A DNA stretch of 33,462 nucleotides from Clostridiales bacterium (GCA_028725765.1 JAQYRL010000039.1:1-33462); one strand, 5' to 3'; positions 1 to 8,128 are shown, counted from the stretch's first letter. Made by a program: numbers and translations. The notes: a model not told the origin generated them from the letters alone.

Positions 1-93
1 ATCCTCATCAGCAAAGATATGCAGTGTCTCCACCTCTTTTTTTGTCTCTTTTGGTCTGGTTTCGGGTATATTCTTAAAATCATTTACTTGCAT
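1..93 (-). pseudogene. Fragment of a probable ISLre2-family transposase (central region), running off the window edge
   Basis: My own minus-strand translation from ATG at 93 gives MQVNDFKNIPETRPKETKKEVETLHIFADED; the 'LHIFADED' end resembles the ADEDHV segment of ISLre2-type transposases. AAGGAGG precedes the ATG. Only 31 codons are visible. Confidence 0.4.
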
Positions 94-120
94 TTTCTAC
101 CTCCTTTTTAGAGCAATCAC

Positions 121-143
121 AACCACCAGCTTAGCTGGTGGTT
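121..143. repeat. Perfect 10-bp hairpin (aaccaccagc-tta-gctggtggtt), right-end subterminal palindrome of the IS200/IS605 element
   Basis: Direct reading of the palindrome; located downstream of tnpA. Confidence 0.85.
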
Positions 144-256
144 TGTTTTGCCCCTATAAGGGGCTGTTACCTACCGGCATCTCAAGATGCATGAAACGGT
201 TCGCCTTCCGCTCCACTTATTTCACTTGTACCGCTTTTCCTACAAACCCTAAAGGG

Positions 257-721
257 TTACTTCTTTTTTCCTGTGAAAGGATCTATGTATTCCTTCATAC
301 TTATCTGATCGCTCACTATATCTTCTTGCAATTGTGTACGTATGTATTCTTTTATCTTTTTTGTATTCTTTCCCACTGTATCAACATAATAGCCTCGACA
401 CCAAAAGTGGCGATTCCCATATTTATATTTGAGATTTGCAAATTTGTCAAAAATCATCAGAGAGCTTTTCCCTTTGAGATGTCCTACAATTTGCGATACA
501 GAGTATTTGGGAGGGATTCTCACAAGCATGTGGATATGATCTTTACAGCATTCTGCTTCAATTATTTCTATATCTTTTCTTTGACAAAGCAGCCTGAGAA
601 ATTTCCCTATTTCTGCTCTTATTTTTCCATAAATTTCTTGTCTTCTGTATTTTGGTGCAAAGACTATATGATACTTACAATTCCATTTTGTATGTGCTAA
701 ACTATTATTATCATTATTCAT
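257..721 (-). CDS. tnpA: IS200/IS605-family transposase TnpA (HUH/Y1 transposase)
   Basis: Motifs WNCKYHIVFAPKYRR, DHIHMLVRIPP (HUH) and GYYVDTVGKN...YIRTQ (catalytic Tyr region). ATG at 721 preceded by AAAGGAGG. Confidence 0.95.
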   Translation of the reverse strand: MNNDNNSLAHTKWNCKYHIVFAPKYRRQEIYGKIRAEIGKFLRLLCQRKDIEIIEAECCKDHIHMLVRIPPKYSVSQIVGHLKGKSSLMIFDKFANLKYKYGNRHFWCRGYYVDTVGKNTKKIKEYIRTQLQEDIVSDQISMKEYIDPFTGKKK

Positions 722-815
722 AATGATTGCCTCCTTTGATAGTTGATACGGTTGGCGAACCTGTATCATTTTATCACATGGAGGCTTTTTACTTAAAGCT
801 AAAGCTTATCTAAAC

Positions 816-834
816 TCACCGGCATAGCCGGTGG
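816..834. repeat. Left-end subterminal hairpin of the IS200/IS605 element (caccggc-ata-gccggtg core)
   Basis: Palindrome upstream of tnpA, same architecture as the 121-143 hairpin. Confidence 0.8.
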
Positions 835-840
835 TTCATT

Positions 841-869
841 GATACGATAGAATTTTATTCTATCGTATC
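841..869. repeat. Perfect 13-bp inverted repeat with 3-nt loop (gatacgatagaat-ttt-attctatcgtatc)
   Basis: Direct reading; abuts the IS left end. Confidence 0.9.
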
Positions 870-889
870 CACCGCTAAAGCTAAACAAC

Positions 890-928
890 AAAAAAGACGA
901 TAGATTTTAAATTATCTACCGTCTTTAA
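890..928 (-). terminator. Rho-independent terminator for the 945-1970 gene
   Basis: Minus strand AAAGACGGTAGATAATTTAAAATCTATCGTCTTTTTT: 13-bp stem with one mismatch, then a U-tract. Confidence 0.8.
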
Positions 929-944
929 ATATCCAAGTATTTTT

Positions 945-1970
945 TTATTTATGGTTTTCTTTTAAGAAAGCATCAATAGTTTTTCTTGATTCACTTTCTG
1001 CTTTATCATTGATTTCAGCTGTTCCACCTGTTGCAATTCTAATTTTTCCTAAATTTAAGACACCATTGCTAGCAAATATATGCCCTGCTCCTTTATATGA
1101 ATAAATCTTTACCTTAGGGTTTTGTTCTTTTATTTTATTTGCCATAGCAAGGCTATCCCACATCAAATCATCCTCACCTACAATCATCAATATATTTGCC
1201 TTAACATCTTTGACTGGTATTATTTTTTCTTGGCTTGATGAGTCTTTTTCTATTGCACTGCTATAAGTTTCTTTATAGCTAATAGGACTTTTAATAATAT
1301 TCGGAACAATAATATTTTTTAAAAATGAGCTAAATGATGATTTTTTTATATCTATATATGGAAGTTCCTTTTCTTTATATGTCCATGATGAACCATAATC
1401 TTTAAAATCGAGACCAGCAAAATTATAAGACGAAGGCGCCATTAAGATCAGATTATCTATTTCAGAATATTTGCTAGCTAAATTAAGGGCATATTCTGCA
1501 CCTTTTGACGCTCCCAAAACACTTATTGGTTTATTGTCTTTTATATTTTTATTTATATAACTTATAACATCTTCAAATTGTTCTAAAGGGATTTTTCTCA
1601 AAGTTTGTTCTTGGTTTTTCATGCCGAACATAAATAGTGCAAAGGTTTCATATCCCTCTTCAGCCAATCTTTTAGCAGTTTCAAAATTTGGACTTCCCTC
1701 AGAACCTCCAAAACAAATTACAAGACCTTTATGTGATTTTTCCTTAGGTACAAATCTAAAGCCTTGCATCCTACCCTCATCTACATAAGTTACATCAACA
1801 CCATCGATATCTGTAGGATATAAACTTATATTAGTAACATCCTTATAATATTCAGGAGATTTCAAAGCATTGGTATCTTTATACTTATGGTCATTATATA
1901 TTCTAAGAATAAAAACTAAAACTACTAGAATAATAACTATTGAAAAGATTATAAAAAATATTTTCTTCAT
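945..1970 (-). CDS. Membrane-anchored alpha/beta hydrolase, acyl-CoA thioester hydrolase/BAAT C-terminal family
   Basis: N-terminal TM helix, LVICFGGSEGSP, nucleophile elbow GASKGAE, MIVGEDDLMWDS, GAGHIF. ATG at 1970 with AAGGAAGG upstream. Confidence 0.8.
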   Translation of the reverse strand: MKKIFFIIFSIVIILVVLVFILRIYNDHKYKDTNALKSPEYYKDVTNISLYPTDIDGVDVTYVDEGRMQGFRFVPKEKSHKGLVICFGGSEGSPNFETAKRLAEEGYETFALFMFGMKNQEQTLRKIPLEQFEDVISYINKNIKDNKPISVLGASKGAEYALNLASKYSEIDNLILMAPSSYNFAGLDFKDYGSSWTYKEKELPYIDIKKSSFSSFLKNIIVPNIIKSPISYKETYSSAIEKDSSSQEKIIPVKDVKANILMIVGEDDLMWDSLAMANKIKEQNPKVKIYSYKGAGHIFASNGVLNLGKIRIATGGTAEINDKAESESRKTIDAFLKENHK

Positions 1971-1983
1971 TTTATTGCCTTCC

Positions 1984-2367
1984 TTATAAAATAGCACTTA
2001 CAGTATCTCCTATTCTTTCATATCCTCTAACCCCAATAGCTGAAGCTAGTAGATGTACATAGCTTTTTTCATATTTGCTCTGGTAGTAGTCTCTTTTGTA
2101 GTGTATCTGACCTAGTGTTGTTAAAATTTCTCTTTTTCGATCTTTTTCTTTTATTGCTAAACCTAGATTTTTTCGTGCTTCTTTGTCTTCACGGATCTGT
2201 TTGTTCATCTGTTCTAAAATCGCCTCAACTATTGCGACTGCAGACTGTTTGCAATCTTCAGTCACATCAGCTGAAAAAAGGTCTAAATCCGTGATTCCAT
2301 CATTAATCCACTTTTCTGTAATTTTTCTTGCCAAATCCAGTGCAATTTGTTGTATAATACATTCCAT
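1984..2367 (-). pseudogene. N-terminal fragment of an ISLre2-family (UPF0236-type) transposase
   Basis: ILTTLGQIHYKRDYYQSK...YVHLLASAIGVRGYERIGDTVSAIL matches the ISLre2 N-terminal pattern, ending abruptly at ~128 aa where full-length proteins are ~400-500 aa. ATG at 2367 with AGGAGG. Confidence 0.75.
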
Positions 2368-2527
2368 AGAGATCCTCCTTTTGGTTTGGTATTTTTGTGA
2401 TCTTTGTATCACTTTGGAGATGATCTCTATTATATTTTATTTTTCTCAAAAACTCCACAATTATTTTACACTAACTTTGCGACCTTATAAATTCGTTTTT
2501 TTGACATTCCAGTTATATGTCGTTTTT

Positions 2528-2647
2528 CTAAAAATATTTTTTGTTTGCTCTATTCGAAGTTAATATTGAATATGCAAAAATTAAAATCCCTAAAAAAATT
2601 AAGATATGAAAATAATTAGACTTCAGCACATTTATTATACTTACCAT
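2528..2647 (-). CDS. Putative 39-aa single-pass membrane peptide
   Basis: My own translation: MVSIINVLKSNYFHILIFLGILIFAYSILTSNRANKKYF*; AAGGAG 11 nt upstream of the ATG. Below the ORF track cutoff. Confidence 0.35.
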   Translation of the reverse strand: MVSIINVLKSNYFHILIFLGILIFAYSILTSNRANKKYF

Positions 2648-2892
2648 TATTCTATGTTCTCCTTATTTAAAATTTTTCAATTACAAGATTAACCATCACT
2701 TATGTAAAATCTTCTTTTCAATTACTTCAATGATTGCAACTATTTTATTATGTCAAGATAAATTATTAAGTATTAAGATTTAAGTTTATATTTTATTTAA
2801 AACCATTGACTTTTCTTAATAAATCCACGAAAATAATAGTGGAGATGTTAATATATTGATTGCCTAGATGTGAACTATTTTGGAGGATACTT

Positions 2893-3348
2893 ATGGGGTT
2901 GTTAAATTTAGCAAGTGGTGCTTCTGTCTGGAGAGGATACGATTATTTTAAAGAAAATAAAATTCTAAATTTTACTGATTGTTCACACAACCAATATAGT
3001 GGGCTTGTGAGTGGCAGAAACAAAAAACCTTATGAGGTTTTCATTGATACTGTGCACCCTCGTAAATCTCACTGTAATTGTCCACATGCAAAAGGTAGAC
3101 GGATAATTTGCAAACATCAAGTAGCACTTTACTTTTACGCTTTCCCAGAAGAAGCTGAAGAATATTACCGAAAAGTTCTAGAATACGAAGAGGAAGAAAG
3201 AAAATACCAAGAAGAACTCGCCGAACATGTTTCATCATATATTGATAGTTTATCAAAGCAAGAATTAAGGGATGCTTTATACGAAATTTTGTATGATAGT
3301 CCTTCATGGGTTTACAATCGTTTTGTCCGCGATCATATAGACTTCTAG
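2893..3348 (+). CDS. Small SWIM zinc-finger protein
   Basis: CxCx(n)CxH motif CNCPHAKGRRIICKH, acidic coiled C-terminal part. ATG at 2893 with TGGAGG. Confidence 0.8.
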   Translation: MGLLNLASGASVWRGYDYFKENKILNFTDCSHNQYSGLVSGRNKKPYEVFIDTVHPRKSHCNCPHAKGRRIICKHQVALYFYAFPEEAEEYYRKVLEYEEEERKYQEELAEHVSSYIDSLSKQELRDALYEILYDSPSWVYNRFVRDHIDF

Positions 3349-3372
3349 CACCTTATTTTGCACTTTATCATC

Positions 3373-3978
3373 TCACAGTTCCTCCGCCCTAAAGATCGTA
3401 TAACCTTCATAAAAATAGCTGTGATCTATGCCCTTCATATAAACCTCACGGCTGTTAACATCATCAGTCAAAGCATCCTTCAGTAGCACCTTGATCTCCA
3501 CATCCTTAATCGGACTACGTTCCATCGCTAGCAAATAATCGTTTTTATTCACCTTGCTCCAATCTACTACTTTGCCAATTTCAGTTTTCAAAATATGATC
3601 AAGCCAAATACGCGAGCTGCGACCATTACCATCGCGAAACGGGTGAGCAATATTCATTTCAACGTATTTTTCTATAATCTCATCGAAGGTTGACTGCGTC
3701 ATATTGTCTATATTTTTAAGTGCCGATTCAAGATACATAACTGGTGCAAATCGAAAGTTCCCCTTAGCCATATTAACCGTACGAACTTTACCAGCGAATT
3801 CGTAGATATCTTCAAACAAATACTTATGAATTTCTTACAAGGTTTCAAATTTTCCTGCAGGTAGGGAATCGAGCATACCGTTTTCGAACAACAAAATAGC
3901 CTTCTTCTTGCTTATGCGTTCTTCCTCTCTCGCAAGTTCGGCATCATTGGTCAATCCTAATTTATTTTCAAGTGCAAT
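3373..3978 (-). pseudogene. Fic/DOC-family protein, disrupted (start-codon change plus in-frame stop)
   Basis: C-terminal ORF has [27 protein letters not shown] and [12 protein letters not shown]. Upstream in the same frame (my translation): ALENKLGLTNDAELAREEERISKKKAILLFENGMLDSLPAGKFETL-stop(3835-3837)[13 protein letters not shown]. SD GGAGG (3985-3989) sits 6 nt before ATT. Confidence 0.85.
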
Positions 3979-4123
3979 AGTGCACCTCCGCAATCAACTC
4001 ACATCTTTTCTGTCTAAATTATTGCTCATATTATACCACATATCACTTTGAATAAAAATAATCTTGGTTTGAAATCACAAGAAGATGGGGTATATACATA
4101 ATAGTAATAAATCATAAATTTGA

Positions 4124-4143
4124 GCAAGGAACTTCATCCTTGC
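4124..4143 (+). other. Perfect 7-bp hairpin (gcaagga-acttca-tccttgc) in the pirin leader
   Basis: Direct reading; lies upstream of the probable TTG start at 4171. Confidence 0.5.
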
Positions 4144-4170
4144 ACTTTTCATAAAGTTAGGAGAAGAATA

Positions 4171-5019
4171 TTGAACAAAAGAAAAGTTAAAAACATGGTA
4201 ACCGGTTTTAGGACAAAAGATGGTGCAGGTGTAAGCTTAGTCAGAGTCCTTGGAAATCAAACAGTTGGCGAATTTGATCCAATTCTCATGCTTGATTCCT
4301 TCGATAGCACAAATCCAGACGAATATACGGCAGGCTTCCCCCTCCATCCTCACAGAGGCATAGAAACTATTTCTTATTTATCCAGAGGTAAGATGGTCCA
4401 TAAGGATACTCTTGGAAATGAGGATACAATCACAGATGGCGAAGTACAGTGGATGAATGCTGGTAGCGGAATACTCCATGAGGAAAAAGTGCTTGCATCA
4501 GAAAGACTCTTAGGAGTGCAGCTTTGGCTTAATCTTCCGAGAAATGAGAAACTTTCAAAGCCATACTATCATGCCATTAGAAAAGAAGATATAGAAGAAA
4601 TAGACATCCCGTCTGGAAAAATTCGTCTTTTGGCAGGTTCTTATAAGAGTAATGAAGGTTTTAAGGGCCAACACCTTCCATTAGATTATTACGATATTCA
4701 ATTGGAATCTGGTGGGGAAATCACCATTGACACAAAAGACGATGCCTCCATCATGATTTTCACCCTTATTGGTGATATCTCGATTGAAGGAGAGAAAGTC
4801 AAAGAAAAGACAGCAGCTAAGCTTACAAGCGGCGATAAGCTTACAATCAAAAATGAAAGCAACTTTGCTCAAGTACTTTTCATAAGTACCAAAGCTTTAA
4901 ATGAGCCTGTTGCATGGGCAGGTCCAATTGTAATGAATAGTAAACAAGAACTGGAAGAAGCCTTTGATGATTTGAAAACAGGCAACTTCATAAAAAATGA
5001 TTTAACATTTGAAAATTAA
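4171..5019 (+). CDS. Pirin family protein
   Basis: VTGFRTKDGAGVSLVRVLGN, DPILMLDSFDS, GFPLHPHRGIETISYL, VQWMNAGSGILHEE. Start taken as TTG 4171 after AGGAG; the ORF extends to 4120. Confidence 0.9.
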   Translation: MNKRKVKNMVTGFRTKDGAGVSLVRVLGNQTVGEFDPILMLDSFDSTNPDEYTAGFPLHPHRGIETISYLSRGKMVHKDTLGNEDTITDGEVQWMNAGSGILHEEKVLASERLLGVQLWLNLPRNEKLSKPYYHAIRKEDIEEIDIPSGKIRLLAGSYKSNEGFKGQHLPLDYYDIQLESGGEITIDTKDDASIMIFTLIGDISIEGEKVKEKTAAKLTSGDKLTIKNESNFAQVLFISTKALNEPVAWAGPIVMNSKQELEEAFDDLKTGNFIKNDLTFEN

Positions 5020-5041
5020 TTTCAAGATTAAGGAGAAAGTA

Positions 5042-5584
5042 ATGAAAATAGGATTATTAGTAGGTTCACTGAGAAAGGAATCTTACAACAAGAAAATAGC
5101 AGAAATAGCAAAAAAGGTAATAAACGAGGGTAACGAAGCAGAAATCATTGATATTTCCTACCTTCCTTTCTACAACCAAGACGACGATGGTGCAAAGCCA
5201 AGAGAAGAATATACAAGAATCAGACAAGAGCTTAAAAAATATGACGGTTATATTTTCTTTACTCCAGAGTACAACCGTTCCCTTGCTCCAACTCTTAAAA
5301 ATGTCATAGATATTGGAAGTCGTGATCCAAACGGCAACCTCTGGGACGGAAAAGTAGCTGCGGTATTTTCTGCAGCAATGGGACCGTCCGGCGGTATGAA
5401 GGGAAACTTCGCTCTAAGAGAAAACTTTGTGTATATAAATCTAATAACAATGAACCAACCGGAGGTATATATCTCAGCTGTTCACACGCTTTTTGATGAT
5501 GATGGAAATCTAGTAGAGGATACAAAAAATTTTGTAGAGAATTCTACGAGAGCCTTTGTAGACTTTGCGAAAAAGCACCTATAA
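5042..5584 (+). CDS. NAD(P)H-dependent FMN reductase-like flavoprotein
   Basis: LLVGSLRKESYNKKIA, FFTPEYNRSLAPTLKNVIDIGSRD. ATG 5042 after AAGGAG. Confidence 0.85.
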   Translation: MKIGLLVGSLRKESYNKKIAEIAKKVINEGNEAEIIDISYLPFYNQDDDGAKPREEYTRIRQELKKYDGYIFFTPEYNRSLAPTLKNVIDIGSRDPNGNLWDGKVAAVFSAAMGPSGGMKGNFALRENFVYINLITMNQPEVYISAVHTLFDDDGNLVEDTKNFVENSTRAFVDFAKKHL

Positions 5585-5594
5585 ATATTATACG

Positions 5595-5637
5595 AAAAGC
5601 CAGGGCATTAAAAACAAATTATAGCCTTGGCTTTTTT
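5595..5637 (+). terminator. Rho-independent terminator
   Basis: aaaagccagggc...gccttggcttttttg: 12-bp stem with one wobble, then T-tract, after the FMN reductase stop. Confidence 0.85.
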
Positions 5638-5687
5638 GTTTATGTCGGCTATATAGTGCCATTTCACAAGTTAATTTCATCAAAAAT

Positions 5688-5713
5688 GTTTATTCCTTCG
5701 ATATACTGGGAAT
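5688..5713 (+). promoter_or_regulatory. Candidate sigma-B-type promoter (GTTTAT-N14-GGGAAT) for the amaP operon
   Basis: Matches GTTTAA-N12-15-GGGWAW with one -35 mismatch; ~87 bp upstream of amaP. Confidence 0.45.
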
Positions 5714-5741
5714 AATACTAATATCAATTACTTTGAATAAA

Positions 5742-5777
5742 TCGCTTTGATTCTTATTCCAATTTGACTCAAAGCGA
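5742..5777 (+). promoter_or_regulatory. Inverted repeat in the amaP 5' leader (tcgctttga ... tcaaagcga)
   Basis: Perfect 9-bp arms, 18-nt spacer, just before the AGGAGG of amaP. Confidence 0.5.
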
Positions 5778-5799
5778 AGAAATTTAGGAGGTGTAATCC

Positions 5800-6399
5800 T
5801 TGTCCAAATTTATTAAAACAATAAGAATTATTTTCGCAATTTTGGTAGTAATCATGAGTGTGTTTACCTTTATTGCTCTTGAGGGATATTCACCATTGTT
5901 AGGATTGAACTTAGGAAAAACTCAGACAAGTTTTCTTGCATTTTCTTCTACAGATTATGGTACATACACTATTGCTATTGTAAGCGGTCTTGTAATACTC
6001 GGAGCAGTTATTTTGTTCATAACAACCCTGCTTAGAGCATCATCAAAAAGCAGCCTGACCCTTGTTGATCAAGACGGTAAAGTTGTTTTAACAGATGATG
6101 CAATCGAAGCATACGCTCTGAGGTCTTTGCGACATTTTCCATCGCTTAAGGATCCAGATGTCAGCTGCAAAATAGTCGATGGGGACAACAAGAAAGTTGT
6201 AACAAAGGCAAGAGCAGGAGTTTATAGGGTAGATGATATTTCAAGCCTTTCTTTAGAAATTAAAGAAAAGCTCAGGACGGACATCAATAATTTCATTGGA
6301 AAAGACATCGCGGATGTTCACATAACACTTGATGAGAGAGATGATCACGCTTCAGATGATAATGTAAATAACGGTTCAAATTCAATGTCGATTGAGTAA
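5800..6399 (+). CDS. amaP: Alkaline shock response membrane anchor protein AmaP-like
   Basis: Two N-terminal TM segments, C-terminal Asp23-like region; TTG start after TTAGGAGGTG; operon with DUF2273 and Asp23. Confidence 0.8.
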   Translation: MSKFIKTIRIIFAILVVIMSVFTFIALEGYSPLLGLNLGKTQTSFLAFSSTDYGTYTIAIVSGLVILGAVILFITTLLRASSKSSLTLVDQDGKVVLTDDAIEAYALRSLRHFPSLKDPDVSCKIVDGDNKKVVTKARAGVYRVDDISSLSLEIKEKLRTDINNFIGKDIADVHITLDERDDHASDDNVNNGSNSMSIE

Positions 6400-6410
6400 A
6401 GGAGGTCGGA

Positions 6411-6752
6411 ATGGCAAATCAAGAAACTAAGAAAAATACAAAACAAAAAAGTACCGCCTCTGCTCATGAGGGGAAAGCTAAAGTCTCAGATCGTTCAAGC
6501 AAGCAAAGCACTAGTAGCCAAGAGGATAATTTCACAGATAAGAAGGATTGTCTATTCATGAAGATGTACCAAGAACATCCAAACACCGTGGTACTCACTC
6601 TACTTGGTCTTATTATAGCCTTGTGCTTTATCTTTATAGGATTTTGGGCTACCCTCTTGATAATTCTGTTCACAGGAGCTGGTTTTATATATGGTCAGTA
6701 CAAAGATAAGGAACTTTGGGTATACTACATGCTAAAAAGATTGCTCAAATAA
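6411..6752 (+). CDS. DUF2273-type small membrane protein with hydrophilic N-terminal extension
   Basis: C-terminal part EHPNTVVLTLLGLIIALCFIFIGFWATLLIILFTGAGFIYGQYKD; located between amaP and asp23. Confidence 0.75.
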   Translation: MANQETKKNTKQKSTASAHEGKAKVSDRSSKQSTSSQEDNFTDKKDCLFMKMYQEHPNTVVLTLLGLIIALCFIFIGFWATLLIILFTGAGFIYGQYKDKELWVYYMLKRLLK

Positions 6753-6879
6753 CTGTACTTTAAGGAGTAAAGTTTCAACTGTTTAAGTTATAACTAGTTA
6801 GTTTAAAAATTGTCAAATTGCATACAATTTAGTTAAAATTTATTTAAGGGCGTTAAGCCTATCAAAATGGAGGAATATT

Positions 6880-7350
6880 ATGGCTAATACAAACGAAAAA
6901 GACAAAAACATTATCGAACAGACAACTGATAAGGTTCAGGACAAAATCGAAGAAAAGAAGGAAGAAAAAGAAATCGAAAAGAGAACAGACACTCTACAAT
7001 TCGATGACTATGTAATTGAAAAGATTGCAGCGATTGCTGCTAGAGATATCCCTGGCGTTCTTGAGCTCAAGGGTGGCTTCTTTTCAGGAATCACAGAAGC
7101 ATTTGCTTCAAGCACGGATACCAACACTCAAGGCGTTAGCGTTGAAGTTGACGAAAACAATGTAGTAGTTGATCTAAAGGCAATTTTAGAATATGAACAA
7201 AGCGCTCCTAGAATCTTTACAAAGGTAAAAGATACTATTAAAGAAAAGGTTCGCGAAATGACTGGTCTTAATGTAACTTCAGTTAACATGAAGGTTAGCG
7301 ACATTATGACTGAAAAAGAATACAGACAGGCTCAGTCTAAAGAACAATAA
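6880..7350 (+). CDS. asp23: Asp23/Gls24 family envelope stress response protein
   Basis: YVIEKIAAIAARDIPGVLELKGGF ... GVSVEVDENNVVVDLKAILEYEQSAPRIFTKVKDTIKEKVREMTGLNVTSVNMKVSDI. Confidence 0.92.
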   Translation: MANTNEKDKNIIEQTTDKVQDKIEEKKEEKEIEKRTDTLQFDDYVIEKIAAIAARDIPGVLELKGGFFSGITEAFASSTDTNTQGVSVEVDENNVVVDLKAILEYEQSAPRIFTKVKDTIKEKVREMTGLNVTSVNMKVSDIMTEKEYRQAQSKEQ

Positions 7351-7403
7351 AGAGATATTGTTTCAAACATTCTCTAATATTAAAGAGCGAAAGTGAATTA
7401 TAG

Positions 7404-7454
7404 TACAAAAAAGCTGTGCGACACTAAACTTGTGTTCACGGCTTTTTTTGTTGC
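7404..7454. terminator. Bidirectional terminator, copy 1 of a 51-bp direct repeat
   Basis: gctgtgcgacactaaacttgtgttcacggcttttttt; 46/51 identical to 8234-8284 by hand alignment. Confidence 0.85.
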
Positions 7455-7488
7455 TCTGTAATAATTCCCAACATACATTATTTGTATA

Positions 7489-7866
7489 TTATACTTGATG
7501 TTTATCAATCCATTGATAAAGATCACTCTCGTTAGCTTGGCTTGAAGCAACTTTCAAAATTATATCAATCAATTCTTCATCCTCGTAAGACAGCATCATC
7601 CCATTTAATGAAAGAAATATCAGCATTGCATGTGTAGCAATTCGCTTATTGCCATCAACAAACGGATGGTTTTTAATAAGACCATATGCTAAACGTGTAG
7701 CTTTATCAAGTATGGATGGAAAAAGTTCACAATCATCAAAAGTTTGGAGTGGCAATTTAACAGCGGAATCAAGCATGCCTTCATCTCTTATTCCGGAATA
7801 TCCGCCACTAGTTTCAATCAAAACATGATGAAGTTTAACAATCTGATCTTTGGTCAGATATTTCAT
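7489..7866 (-). CDS. doc: Death-on-curing family toxin Doc (Fic fold)
   Basis: Motif HPFVDGNKR, ETSGGYSGIRDEGMLDSAV; overlaps the Phd antitoxin by 4 bp. Confidence 0.92.
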   Translation of the reverse strand: MKYLTKDQIVKLHHVLIETSGGYSGIRDEGMLDSAVKLPLQTFDDCELFPSILDKATRLAYGLIKNHPFVDGNKRIATHAMLIFLSLNGMMLSYEDEELIDIILKVASSQANESDLYQWIDKHQV

Positions 7867-8111
7867 TTTGCTAACTCCTCATAGACCTTCTTGTTTCTTT
7901 GTATTAACATATCGGACAATGCCATAACTTCATCGTCTGCAGGAGTGCAAATTTCTTCAGTTTTTGGAAATTCAAAAATTACATAACGCGGAGAATTATT
8001 TTTTAGAATTACTGCTGAACCATATTTATCCACAAGACGAGCTACTTTAGAAAAGTTTTGATTTGCTTCTGAAATAGAAACAAGTGTATCTGTATTTACA
8101 TTCATATTCAT
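7863..8111 (-). CDS. Phd/YefM-type antitoxin
   Basis: VSISEANQNFSKVARLVDKYGSAVILKNNSPRYVIFEF is the Phd/YefM N-terminal pattern; next to doc. Confidence 0.88.
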   Translation of the reverse strand: MNMNVNTDTLVSISEANQNFSKVARLVDKYGSAVILKNNSPRYVIFEFPKTEEICTPADDEVMALSDMLIQRNKKVYEELAK

Positions 8112-8128
8112 AACCTCCTTCTGAAAAG

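Larger units (their letters stand above)
115..842 (-). mobile_element. IS200/IS605-family insertion element (tnpA only)
   Basis: tnpA is flanked by related subterminal hairpins. On the minus strand the left end is AACCACCGGCTATGCCGGTGAGTT (~814-837) and the right end is AACCACCAGCTAAGCTGGTGGTT (121-143). About 0.72 kb, typical for IS200. Exact ends not determined. Confidence 0.85.

Noticed and set aside
143-700. 185-aa plus-strand ORF
   Set aside because: Lies opposite the well-supported IS200 tnpA; no recognisable domain.
2183-2563. 126-aa plus-strand ORF
   Set aside because: Antisense to the ISLre2 fragment and runs into AT-rich non-coding sequence; no domain or SD seen.
3041-3307. 88-aa minus-strand ORF
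   Set aside because: Antisense to the SWIM zinc-finger gene, which has a clear motif and SD.
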